From the NCBI GenBank assembly GCA_003973265.1, contig QNYZ01000060.1:1-64000 (forward strand): a DNA stretch of 64,000 nucleotides, given 5' to 3'. Under the pieces are notes generated by a model that saw only the letters and a program-made list of their open reading frames with translations, was not told the DNA's origin and did no database searches. The DNA comes from Deltaproteobacteria bacterium. Lineage in GTDB: Bacteria; Desulfobacterota; Desulfobacteria; Desulfobacterales; QNYZ01. Each line of letters opens with the position of its first letter. Positions within the stretch are counted from its first letter, which is position 1. The position numbers and the translations under genes were made by a program. Below are positions 12,545 through 20,672 of this stretch, in pieces.

Positions 12545-12926
12545 TAAAAAGTGGATCATTGCCGGAATCGTTGTGTTTCTGGCTCTCTTCACCTTTCCGT
12601 TATGGTATAATATGGGCCGGGCAGCCCCCGCACCTGAGCTGATACTGACCGAGAAAGCCAAGGCGGCCAGGGAATGTGTCATGCCCGAGAAATACATGCG
12701 CGCCAACCATATGCAACTGCTCGGTCAGTGGCGGCACGCTGTGGTTCGAAATAGCAAGCGGGAATTCGTTAACCCCGAGGGAAAGGTCTTTACCATGAGC
12801 CTTTCCAATACCTGCCTCGACTGTCATTCCAACAAGGCCGATTTTTGTGATAAGTGCCATAATTACGCCTCGGTAACCCCCTATTGCTGGGATTGCCATC
12901 TCGATCGATCGAAGGAGAACGAGTAA
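12537..12926 (+). CDS. dsrJ: DsrJ, triheme cytochrome c
   Basis: Signal anchor MNDKKWIIAGIVVFLALFTFPLWYNMGRAAPAPE; three CxxCH motifs CLDCH, CDKCH, CWDCH; start overlaps the dsrK stop. Confidence 0.95.
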   Translation: MNDKKWIIAGIVVFLALFTFPLWYNMGRAAPAPELILTEKAKAARECVMPEKYMRANHMQLLGQWRHAVVRNSKREFVNPEGKVFTMSLSNTCLDCHSNKADFCDKCHNYASVTPYCWDCHLDRSKENE

Positions 12927-13711
12927 TGGAGCGCACCAGAAGGAATATCTTAAAACTTTTCGGGATCTCCGCGCTGGGGGTGAGCGTCAAACCGGTTTTT
13001 AACGCCTTTGCCAGTGAAGCGGGCCATTTAACCGGGTATCGGATGGAAAAAGGGAAAAATGCGTTAAAGGCCAGGCAATGGGCCATGGTGATCGATACGC
13101 GACAGTTTCACTCTCCCGATGACCTGAAACCCCTTATCGACGCCTGCCACCAGGCACATAACGTTCCTGATTTTGAAAACAAAAACCATGAGATCAAGTG
13201 GATATGGGAAGAAGAATATCATCATGCCTTTCCCAATAAGACGACCCAATTTTTAAATGAGGCCGTCGAACACCGACCCTTCATGGTATTATGCAACCAC
13301 TGCGAAAACCCGCCCTGCTGCCGGGCCTGCCCCACCAAGGCTACCTTTAAACGGAAATCCGACGGCATCGTCATGATGGACTTTCATCGGTGTATCGGCT
13401 GCCGGTTTTGCATGGCGGCATGTCCTTTCGGTTCCCGAAGTTTTAATTTCAGAGACCCGCGTCCCGGAATTCCCAGGCTGAACAGAAAATTTCCCACCCG
13501 TACCAGGGGGGTGGTTGAAAAATGTAATTTTTGTGCCGAACGACTGGCCGTTGGGAAAATGCCGTATTGCGTGGAAGCCTCCAACGGGGCTCTTGCCTTC
13601 GGCGATCTGTACGATCCGGATTCGACGGTCAGGCAATTACTGAAAGAGAACTATACCATCCGACGCAAACAGGGCTTGGGTACCGAGCCGTCCGTTTATT
13701 ATATCGTATGA
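12926..13711 (+). CDS. dsrO: DsrO, periplasmic ferredoxin-like subunit
   Basis: Tat-like N-terminus MERTRRNILKLFGIS; CNHCENPPCCRACPTKAT, CIGCRFCMAACPFG. Confidence 0.94.
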   Translation: MERTRRNILKLFGISALGVSVKPVFNAFASEAGHLTGYRMEKGKNALKARQWAMVIDTRQFHSPDDLKPLIDACHQAHNVPDFENKNHEIKWIWEEEYHHAFPNKTTQFLNEAVEHRPFMVLCNHCENPPCCRACPTKATFKRKSDGIVMMDFHRCIGCRFCMAACPFGSRSFNFRDPRPGIPRLNRKFPTRTRGVVEKCNFCAERLAVGKMPYCVEASNGALAFGDLYDPDSTVRQLLKENYTIRRKQGLGTEPSVYYIV

Positions 13712-13718
13712 GGTGAAC

Positions 13719-14876
13719 ATGCTTGAACTTGCCATCAAGGGATCCAAAAAATACTACGGCTGGGTAACCGCCCTGCTCCTTATCATCGGGATCGGCTTTC
13801 TGGTCTACCTGAAACAGCTCAATGTCGGTTTGGGCATCACCGGGATGAGCCGGGACGTCACCTGGGGTTTTTACATCGCCAACTTTACCTTCCTGGTCGG
13901 CGTGGCCGCCGGAGGCGTCATGGTAGTGCTGCCGTATTATCTTCACGATTACAAGGCCTTCGGCCGGATTACCATCCTGGGCGAGTTTCTGGCCATTGCC
14001 GCCGTGATTATGTGCGTCACATTTATCCTCGTCGATCTGGGCCAGCCCATGCGGGTGTTTAACGTGTTTATCTATTTTTCACCCCGCTCGGTGCTGTTCT
14101 GGGATACGATTGTCTTGAACGGCTACCTTTTCCTCAACCTGCTCGTCGGCTGGAATGTGCTCGAGGCCGAACGAAACGGTGTTCATTACCGTGCCTGGCT
14201 CAAACCGTTTATCTATCTGTCGATTCCCTGGGCGGTCAGTATCCATACCGTCACCGCTTACCTGTACTGCGGGCTGCCCGGACGGGGCTTCTGGATGACG
14301 GCCATTCTGGCACCCCGGTTTCTGGCATCGGCCTTTGCCGCCGGGCCGGCCTTTTTAATTCTGCTCTGCATGATTGTCCGCAAAACAACCGATTTCGATC
14401 CGGGAAAAGAACAGATTCAGTCCCTGGCCAAGATCGTGGCCTATGCCATCTGTATCAATGTCTTCTTTTTCCTCTGTGAAGTTTTTGTCGCTTTTTACAG
14501 CAATATTCCGGAGCATATGGTCCATTTAAAATACCTGTATGCCGGGCTGAACGGCCACACCCTGCTGGTTCCGTGGATGTGGGCCTCGCTGATTTTCATG
14601 GGAATCGGCATTGTTCTGCTGGTCAATCCGGTGACCCGTAAAAATGAATCCGTCCTTATTGTGGCCTGCATCGTCATCTTTATCGGCACCTATATTGATA
14701 AAGGCCTGGGGATGATTTCAGGAGGGTTTGTGCCCAACCCCCTGCACCATATCAATGAATACTGGCCGACCCTTCCCGAGGCCATGATTGCGTTGGCCGT
14801 CTGGGCATTGGGTCTACTGGTCCTGACGGTATTGTTCAAAATCGCCATTGGTGTGAAGGAAGAAGTTCAAGCCTGA
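13719..14876 (+). CDS. dsrP: DsrP, NrfD-like membrane subunit
   Basis: Multi-TM protein with NVGLGITGMSRDVTWGFYIANFTFLVGVAAGGVMVVLPYYLH; last dsrMKJOP gene; GTG at 13713 is an alternative start. Confidence 0.95.
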   Translation: MLELAIKGSKKYYGWVTALLLIIGIGFLVYLKQLNVGLGITGMSRDVTWGFYIANFTFLVGVAAGGVMVVLPYYLHDYKAFGRITILGEFLAIAAVIMCVTFILVDLGQPMRVFNVFIYFSPRSVLFWDTIVLNGYLFLNLLVGWNVLEAERNGVHYRAWLKPFIYLSIPWAVSIHTVTAYLYCGLPGRGFWMTAILAPRFLASAFAAGPAFLILLCMIVRKTTDFDPGKEQIQSLAKIVAYAICINVFFFLCEVFVAFYSNIPEHMVHLKYLYAGLNGHTLLVPWMWASLIFMGIGIVLLVNPVTRKNESVLIVACIVIFIGTYIDKGLGMISGGFVPNPLHHINEYWPTLPEAMIALAVWALGLLVLTVLFKIAIGVKEEVQA

Positions 14877-14924
14877 ATACGCCGGATCGCCTGAGCGTGT
14901 CGATCGTTCATTCTTTTCAATTCG

Positions 14925-14954
14925 GGGAGTGCCTCACCGGGCGCTCCCTTTATT
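14925..14954 (+). terminator. Rho-independent terminator after dsrP
   Basis: Stem GGGAGTGCC / GGCGCTCCC (one G-U pair), 6-nt loop, then TTTATT. Confidence 0.7.
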
Positions 14955-15074
14955 GTCTCTGCGCGGTATCATCTCCATCCGGATTGGGATATTATCTCTC
15001 AGTCACATGATACCGGGTTCGCGGAATCTGTCGGAAATACTGTTTTTTCCCAATTTGACCTTGGAGACCCGGCC

Positions 15075-16223
15075 ATGCCTTTTCGCTCTCCGCTGATCAT
15101 TCTCCGTTCCCAATACTTCCTCTATTTTGCCGTCATGGGGGCGGTGCTCCCCTATTTTAACCTCTATTGTTATCATATTGGGTTCACCGGTTATGAGATC
15201 GGCGTCTTATCCGCCCTTCGATCCTCTGCCATTGTACTGTTTCCGGTTTTGTGGGGGGGGCTGGCCGATCGGCTGCGGATCCATAAGCCGATTTATATTA
15301 CCTGTAATTTCCTCGCAGCAGTGATCTGGCTGGGATACTTTTTTACGGTTGATTTTGGCCCCATGGTGGTGATCACACTGGCTTACGGAATTTTTTATAC
15401 ACCGATCATTCCCCTTCTGGAAGCAATGACCATGGATATCCTGGGGCGTGAAAAATCCAGCTATGGCCGTACAAGAGCATGGGGATCGGTCAGCTTTATC
15501 CTGGTCGTGCTTCTGCTGGGGCGGGTCATCGATGCGTTTGGCGTTCAAATCATCCTGACGCTGGTATTGGCCGGCTCGGCTGTTCAGGCCGTGCTGGCCC
15601 TGGCGCTTCCACCGAGCCAGCGTCAACAGCCCCCTGTTTCCCTGGCCGGAATCCGGGCTCTTTTTACCCGCCGCTTCACTGTTTTCCTCATTTGCGCTTT
15701 TTTAATGCTGGTCAGCCACGGCGCCTATTATGGTTTTTTCTCGATTCACCTGGAACAACTCGGGCTGAGCGGGACCCTGATCGGGGTTGCCTGGGCGGTG
15801 GCTTCCACCGCCGAAATTCTCGTGATGATCTCCTCGGCGCGGTTGTTTCACCGATTTTCTCCGGAAAAGATGATGTTGATTGCCTTCGGGGTGGCCGTCA
15901 TCCGATGGTCGATCCTCTACTGGGCGGTCTCGCCGGTCATTATCATCCTTTCCCAGGTATTGCATGCCTTTACCTATGGTATGTTTCATATGGCCAGTAT
16001 TCTTTACGTCGACAGGCTGTCTCCCGGGGCAGGCAAAACCCTGGGCCAGGCCGTCAACAATTCGGTGACCTACGGGCTGGGGCTGATGGTCGGCTTTTAT
16101 TTAAACGGATGGCTTTACGCGCATGTCAGCATCTTCACACTTTTTTTAATCAGTGCGGGGATTGCCGCTCTTGGCGGGGGAATTATTTACGGCTCGGGGC
16201 GTCTTCCCAGAAGTGATGCCTGA
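15075..16223 (+). CDS. MFS transporter (HcaT/MFS_1-like)
   Basis: Twelve-TM-type hydrophobic protein; LPYFNLYCYHIGFTGYEIGVLSALRSSAIVLFPVLWGGLADR, SYGRTRAWGSVSFI. Confidence 0.85.
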   Translation: MPFRSPLIILRSQYFLYFAVMGAVLPYFNLYCYHIGFTGYEIGVLSALRSSAIVLFPVLWGGLADRLRIHKPIYITCNFLAAVIWLGYFFTVDFGPMVVITLAYGIFYTPIIPLLEAMTMDILGREKSSYGRTRAWGSVSFILVVLLLGRVIDAFGVQIILTLVLAGSAVQAVLALALPPSQRQQPPVSLAGIRALFTRRFTVFLICAFLMLVSHGAYYGFFSIHLEQLGLSGTLIGVAWAVASTAEILVMISSARLFHRFSPEKMMLIAFGVAVIRWSILYWAVSPVIIILSQVLHAFTYGMFHMASILYVDRLSPGAGKTLGQAVNNSVTYGLGLMVGFYLNGWLYAHVSIFTLFLISAGIAALGGGIIYGSGRLPRSDA

Positions 16224-17232
16224 AGAGCCGGCCGGCGGGTGTTAGGTCGTAGAGGCTGTCTGCAGCCAGCAGCATGGCCGCATTGGTCCAGGTCATGCGT
16301 TCGTCCGGCCATATTTCCAGTTCAGGGATGTTATAGCCGCACCAATAGGTGCCATCTGAAAAACGACGGTCACAGATCCAGTCAAATACCACCTGTGCCT
16401 GTCCCCGGCTTCCCATCGCTTCCAGTGCCAGCACCAGTTCTGCGGTTTCCGCGATCGTTATCCAGGGTTTATCGGATACGCAGCGGACGCCTTCTCCCTT
16501 TACCATAAATTTTTTCCAACAGCGGTGGATCCGCCGGCGGGCGTCATCCCCGGTAATCGCACCGGATAGAATCGGATAGAACCAGTCCATCGAGAAACGG
16601 GATTTCGTCATGTTAAAATGATGGGGACGATGTCGAATCGCAAAAGCGAGGCGTTTTCGTGCCGAATGCCATTCCGAAACAGGCTGTCCGAGCAGGGCCG
16701 CGATCGCCTCGCCACATTTAAGGCTCATATGGATAGCACTGGATCCGGTCAGCAGCGCCATTTTATCTGTCTGCCCGGTCGGGCTGACGGCCCAGTAGAT
16801 CTCGCCGCCCGGGGCCTGGAGGCCAAGGGCAAAGTTGATGGCCGACCGCATGGTCGGCCACATCTCCGCCAGAAAATCCGTGTCATCTGTGCGTAAGTAG
16901 TAATGGAAAAGCCCGACGGCAATATATGCGCTGAAGTTCGTGTCGCGGGTAAAATCTTCAGACATACCGTTTCGATAGGCAGCATACCAGCTTCCATCGG
17001 ATAACTGACATGCTGCAAGCCAGCGGTATGCTCGCCGGGCTTCCTCCAGATACCCCCCTACCGTCAGGCCCATGGCCGCTTCGACATGATCCCAGGGATC
17101 GGTTTTTCCGTTGCAATGCCACGGGATTTCGCCGGATGGCTGCTGAACCGTTGCAATCCAGTCGGCCACAGGCCTCAGATCCAGCCGGACACGGGTGTTA
17201 CGTGCATTATTGAGAACGATATTCAATACCAT
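16183..17232 (-). CDS. Prenyltransferase/alpha-alpha toroid-like protein
   Basis: Repeated toroid-like motifs ADWIATVQQPSGEIPWHCNGKTDPWDHVEAAMGL, RWLAACQLSDGSWYAAYRNG, WTNAAMLLAADSLYD; function uncertain. Confidence 0.7.
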   Translation of the reverse strand: MVLNIVLNNARNTRVRLDLRPVADWIATVQQPSGEIPWHCNGKTDPWDHVEAAMGLTVGGYLEEARRAYRWLAACQLSDGSWYAAYRNGMSEDFTRDTNFSAYIAVGLFHYYLRTDDTDFLAEMWPTMRSAINFALGLQAPGGEIYWAVSPTGQTDKMALLTGSSAIHMSLKCGEAIAALLGQPVSEWHSARKRLAFAIRHRPHHFNMTKSRFSMDWFYPILSGAITGDDARRRIHRCWKKFMVKGEGVRCVSDKPWITIAETAELVLALEAMGSRGQAQVVFDWICDRRFSDGTYWCGYNIPELEIWPDERMTWTNAAMLLAADSLYDLTPAGRLFRHHFWEDAPSRK

Positions 17233-17376
17233 AGTAGGGCACAATCGTCTGATTGGAAGATTAAAATCCGTACTTCGTCAAGCATGAGGGGCTTCATAAC
17301 GATTATCCGGTGGTATTGCAAGTTGATTGTCGTCATTTTAACAGTTCCAGAGTATTCACGATTCACGACGAAAATA

Positions 17377-17404
17377 TTTTTATCGAACGTATAGTCGATA
17401 AAAA
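17377..17404. promoter_or_regulatory. Perfect 10-bp-arm inverted repeat, candidate TetR operator
   Basis: TTTTTATCGA-ACGTATAG-TCGATAAAAA, about 85 bp upstream of the tetR-type gene. Confidence 0.55.
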
Positions 17405-17488
17405 AGTTGATTTTTGATTTATAATTAATATATTCATACCCGATGGTCGGTAAAAACCCTAAATACCTAAAAAACGGGGAATGTATTT

Positions 17489-18163
17489 ATGTCTCCTCTG
17501 ATTGTCGACAAAAAAGAAAAATACAACCGGATTGTCCAGGTTGCCCTGATCGTTTTTTCCAGACAGGGCTACGCGGCCGCCAGTATGCAGCAGATCGGTG
17601 AGGCGGCCGGCGTCGGGAAGAGCACCTTATACGAATACTTTGAATCCAAGGCCGATGTTTTCATCGCGGCCATCCAGGCCTGGATCGACCAGATCACCTG
17701 TCGAATGACCGCCCTGATGGAGGATAAAATCGACCCCATTGAAAAGATGCGGGCCGCCGTGGAACTGGTTAATGAAATAGGGCGCCAGGGAGATAATGCG
17801 CTCAACCGACTGTATATTGAAGTATACGAACAGATGATCGTGGAAACCGGCGTGTTGTATAAGCGGGGCGATCTGGTTCACGAAATGTCCGCCGGCATCC
17901 GCCGCATCCTGACCGATGTGATTCTGCACGGAATTTCCACCGGCGTCTTCAAGGCGGAAATCGCCAGGGATGCCGAACGAATCGCCGCCAATGTGACCGC
18001 CTGTATCGACGGGTTGCTGCTGCACAATCTGCTGGGAAATCATCTCTTTGATCTGAAATGGCAGGTTGATTACTACTTAAATACCTTCATTGAAACCATT
18101 CGAGTACCCATCCCAAGACACCATCTTGCCGATACCACCGGGAAGACAGAGGAGGTAACATGA
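17489..18163 (+). CDS. TetR/AcrR-family transcriptional regulator
   Basis: N-terminal HTH: IVQVALIVFSRQGYAAASMQQIGEAAGVGKSTLYEYFESKADVF. Confidence 0.95.
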   Translation: MSPLIVDKKEKYNRIVQVALIVFSRQGYAAASMQQIGEAAGVGKSTLYEYFESKADVFIAAIQAWIDQITCRMTALMEDKIDPIEKMRAAVELVNEIGRQGDNALNRLYIEVYEQMIVETGVLYKRGDLVHEMSAGIRRILTDVILHGISTGVFKAEIARDAERIAANVTACIDGLLLHNLLGNHLFDLKWQVDYYLNTFIETIRVPIPRHHLADTTGKTEEVT

Positions 18164-19494
18164 AACCCGGACGAATGATCGTATTCTGGGCAATAACATC
18201 GATTCTTTTCTCCACCGCCGGTCTGGCTGCGGAAACACGGCCGGTATATACATTGGATATGCTTTTTCAAAAAGCTTTGAACCTGTCCGAAAATGTCAAG
18301 CTGTCTGAAGAATCCCTGTACGTGGCCGAGCAAAACAAGAAACGGGCCTTGTCGGTCCTCGTCCCGCGGTTTTCGGCTTTTGGTGGTTATACCCGCTACA
18401 GCGAAGAAAAATTTCTGGCCGGGATACCGGTCCAGCCGAAATGGTCTTCGACCTACGGGCTTCGTCTCGACCAATCCTTTACCCTGAACGGCAAGGAGCT
18501 GATCGCCCTTGAAATGAGCAAAAAAGCCATCAAAAAAGAACGATTCACCCTGAACAACAGCCGGGAAACCCTTTTGATGGGTGTGGCAAACGCGTATTAT
18601 CAGGTATTGAAAGCCGAAAAAAATATGGACATAGCCCGGGCCAATGTTGACCGGCTTCGTACATACAAGGCGGCCGTCCAGACCCGTTTGAAATTGGGCG
18701 CGGTGACAAAAACCGACCTGTTTCGGGCCAGCGCCGAATTGTCGGGTGCCGTGTCGGATCAAATTCAGGCGGCCAGTGGAGTGAAAATAGCGGAAGCGAT
18801 GCTGGCACGCCTCATCGGTATATCAACACCGATTCATTTAGCCTCACCGGATTTATCGCGGCCGAACCTGCCGGAATTTGATCTGGTACAATTAAAACGG
18901 GAAGCGGTCCGGCGACGTTCGGATTTGAAAGCACTGGAGCTTTCCAGGGCCATGTCCGAAGACGAGGTTCGCTTTACCAAAAGCGCCTGGTGGCCAGAGA
19001 TCGGAATTGAAGGCGTCTGGGCCAGGCAGGATGCGTCCTCTGAACCATTTGCACCTTTGCGTGACAGCATGTGGGCCAAGGTGAGCCTGGGGTTTTCACT
19101 GTTTGACGGCGGATTGAGAAGAGCAGACCTGAACCAGAGCCTTTCCCGGAATCGCCAGGCCACGCTCGGCGTGTCGGCCTTAAAAAAACAGATCGCCGTT
19201 GAAGTAGACAGCGCTTATTACAACTACATCACGCGCAGAAGCACGATTACCGCACTCACGGACCAGCGTGTATTTGCCCGGGAAAACTATAAGGCGGTCA
19301 CCCGCCAGTTTGAATTCGGCCTGGCCAACAGTGTCGATGTGGTCGATGCCAACACGTTGCTGGTCACGACCGAAAGGCAGTGGACCGAAGCGATCCTGGA
19401 AGGATACCTGTCCCGGTTGAAAATCGAACGGGCCACCGGCCAATTACTTGATCATGTACAAACCCGGTTGAAAATTTCTTCTTCCGGCCAGTAA
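18160..19494 (+). CDS. TolC-family outer membrane efflux protein
   Basis: Signal peptide; ANAYYQVLKAEKNMDIARANVDRLR, SLFDGGLRRADLNQS; ATGA overlap with tetR. Confidence 0.93.
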   Translation: MKPGRMIVFWAITSILFSTAGLAAETRPVYTLDMLFQKALNLSENVKLSEESLYVAEQNKKRALSVLVPRFSAFGGYTRYSEEKFLAGIPVQPKWSSTYGLRLDQSFTLNGKELIALEMSKKAIKKERFTLNNSRETLLMGVANAYYQVLKAEKNMDIARANVDRLRTYKAAVQTRLKLGAVTKTDLFRASAELSGAVSDQIQAASGVKIAEAMLARLIGISTPIHLASPDLSRPNLPEFDLVQLKREAVRRRSDLKALELSRAMSEDEVRFTKSAWWPEIGIEGVWARQDASSEPFAPLRDSMWAKVSLGFSLFDGGLRRADLNQSLSRNRQATLGVSALKKQIAVEVDSAYYNYITRRSTITALTDQRVFARENYKAVTRQFEFGLANSVDVVDANTLLVTTERQWTEAILEGYLSRLKIERATGQLLDHVQTRLKISSSGQ

Positions 19495-19508
19495 AAGGAG
19501 TCATTTCC

Positions 19509-20672
19509 ATGGAGACCCAGGAATCACCTGATAGAAGCGATCTCCCCCCGGCTGCCCGCACGTGGTCCCGACGCATCTGGGGCGCCATTCCCTGGTTGTT
19601 TTTTTTGCTGCTGCTGGTCATCATCGGCATGGCCTTTATCCGGATCACGGAAAAACAGGCCGTCTTGAAGGCCGAAAAGGCCCAGGCGCTTAAAAAAGAT
19701 CGCCCGGCAACCAACGTGGTCACCCTTGAAATGGTTCCCTCACCGATCCACGACCGGATCCGGTTACCCGGAGACGTCCAACCCTGGGTTAAACTCAATA
19801 TTCTGGCCGAAGTTCGGGGGCGGATTGTGAGCAAAAAGGTAGAAGAAGGCCAGACCGTCCGAAAAGGGCAACTGCTCGCCCGGATCGACTCCCGGGATTA
19901 TGATAATATTTTAGCCAGCACCCGTGCCGATTTCAGTGCCGCCCGGAAGACCTTGAAACGGATCAGGGGGTTGCACAGGGAAAAGCTCGCTACCCAGTCT
20001 CAGCTCGATGCCGCCACCGCCCGGGTCGACGCATTAAAAGCAGCCATGAATACGGCCGAACTGAACGCCGCCCGGTGCCGTATCCGTGCCCCGGCGGCCG
20101 GTGTGGTGAATCGGATCGATGCCGAACCGGGCCGGTTTATCAATACCGGCGACTGGGTGGCAGAGGTGCTTCAACTCAGCCGTGTTAAGGTCCGGGTGGG
20201 AATTCCCGAATCGGACGTGGCCGCGGTTCGACAGATCGATCGATTTGATGTGGAGATAGACGCCCTGGGCGGCCGCATTTTTAAAGGCACCAAGCACTTC
20301 CTTTCCCGGACGGCCGATCCCATGGCCCGGCTGTACGATCTGATTATCAAGGTGAACAATCCTGACCAGGAGATATTACCCGACATGTTTGTCCGGGTTG
20401 ATATTCTCAAAAAAACTGTCCCGGATGCGCTGGTGATTCCGCTCTACGCTTCCTTGTCCAGGTCGGACGCCCAGATCGTTTTTGTGGTCAAAGATGGCAA
20501 GGCCCATGCCCGGCAGGTGACATTGGGCATTCAGGAGGGGTGGCGGGTCCAGGTGGTGAGCGGCCTGTCGGCCGGGGAAAAAGTCATCGTCATCGGCCAG
20601 CGTGGCGTCAATGACGGCGAAAATGTCCATGTGGTGCGGCAGCTATACCGGCTGGAGGAGATCAATCGATGA
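19509..20672 (+). CDS. RND efflux periplasmic adaptor (MFP)
   Basis: VRGRIVSKKVEEGQTVRKGQLLARID, IRAPAAGVVNRIDAEPGRFINTGDWVAEVL. Confidence 0.95.
   Translation: METQESPDRSDLPPAARTWSRRIWGAIPWLFFLLLLVIIGMAFIRITEKQAVLKAEKAQALKKDRPATNVVTLEMVPSPIHDRIRLPGDVQPWVKLNILAEVRGRIVSKKVEEGQTVRKGQLLARIDSRDYDNILASTRADFSAARKTLKRIRGLHREKLATQSQLDAATARVDALKAAMNTAELNAARCRIRAPAAGVVNRIDAEPGRFINTGDWVAEVLQLSRVKVRVGIPESDVAAVRQIDRFDVEIDALGGRIFKGTKHFLSRTADPMARLYDLIIKVNNPDQEILPDMFVRVDILKKTVPDALVIPLYASLSRSDAQIVFVVKDGKAHARQVTLGIQEGWRVQVVSGLSAGEKVIVIGQRGVNDGENVHVVRQLYRLEEINR

Noticed and set aside
15479-16216. 245-aa + strand ORF in another frame of the MFS gene
   Set aside because: Out-of-frame Gly/Arg-rich translation of the transporter
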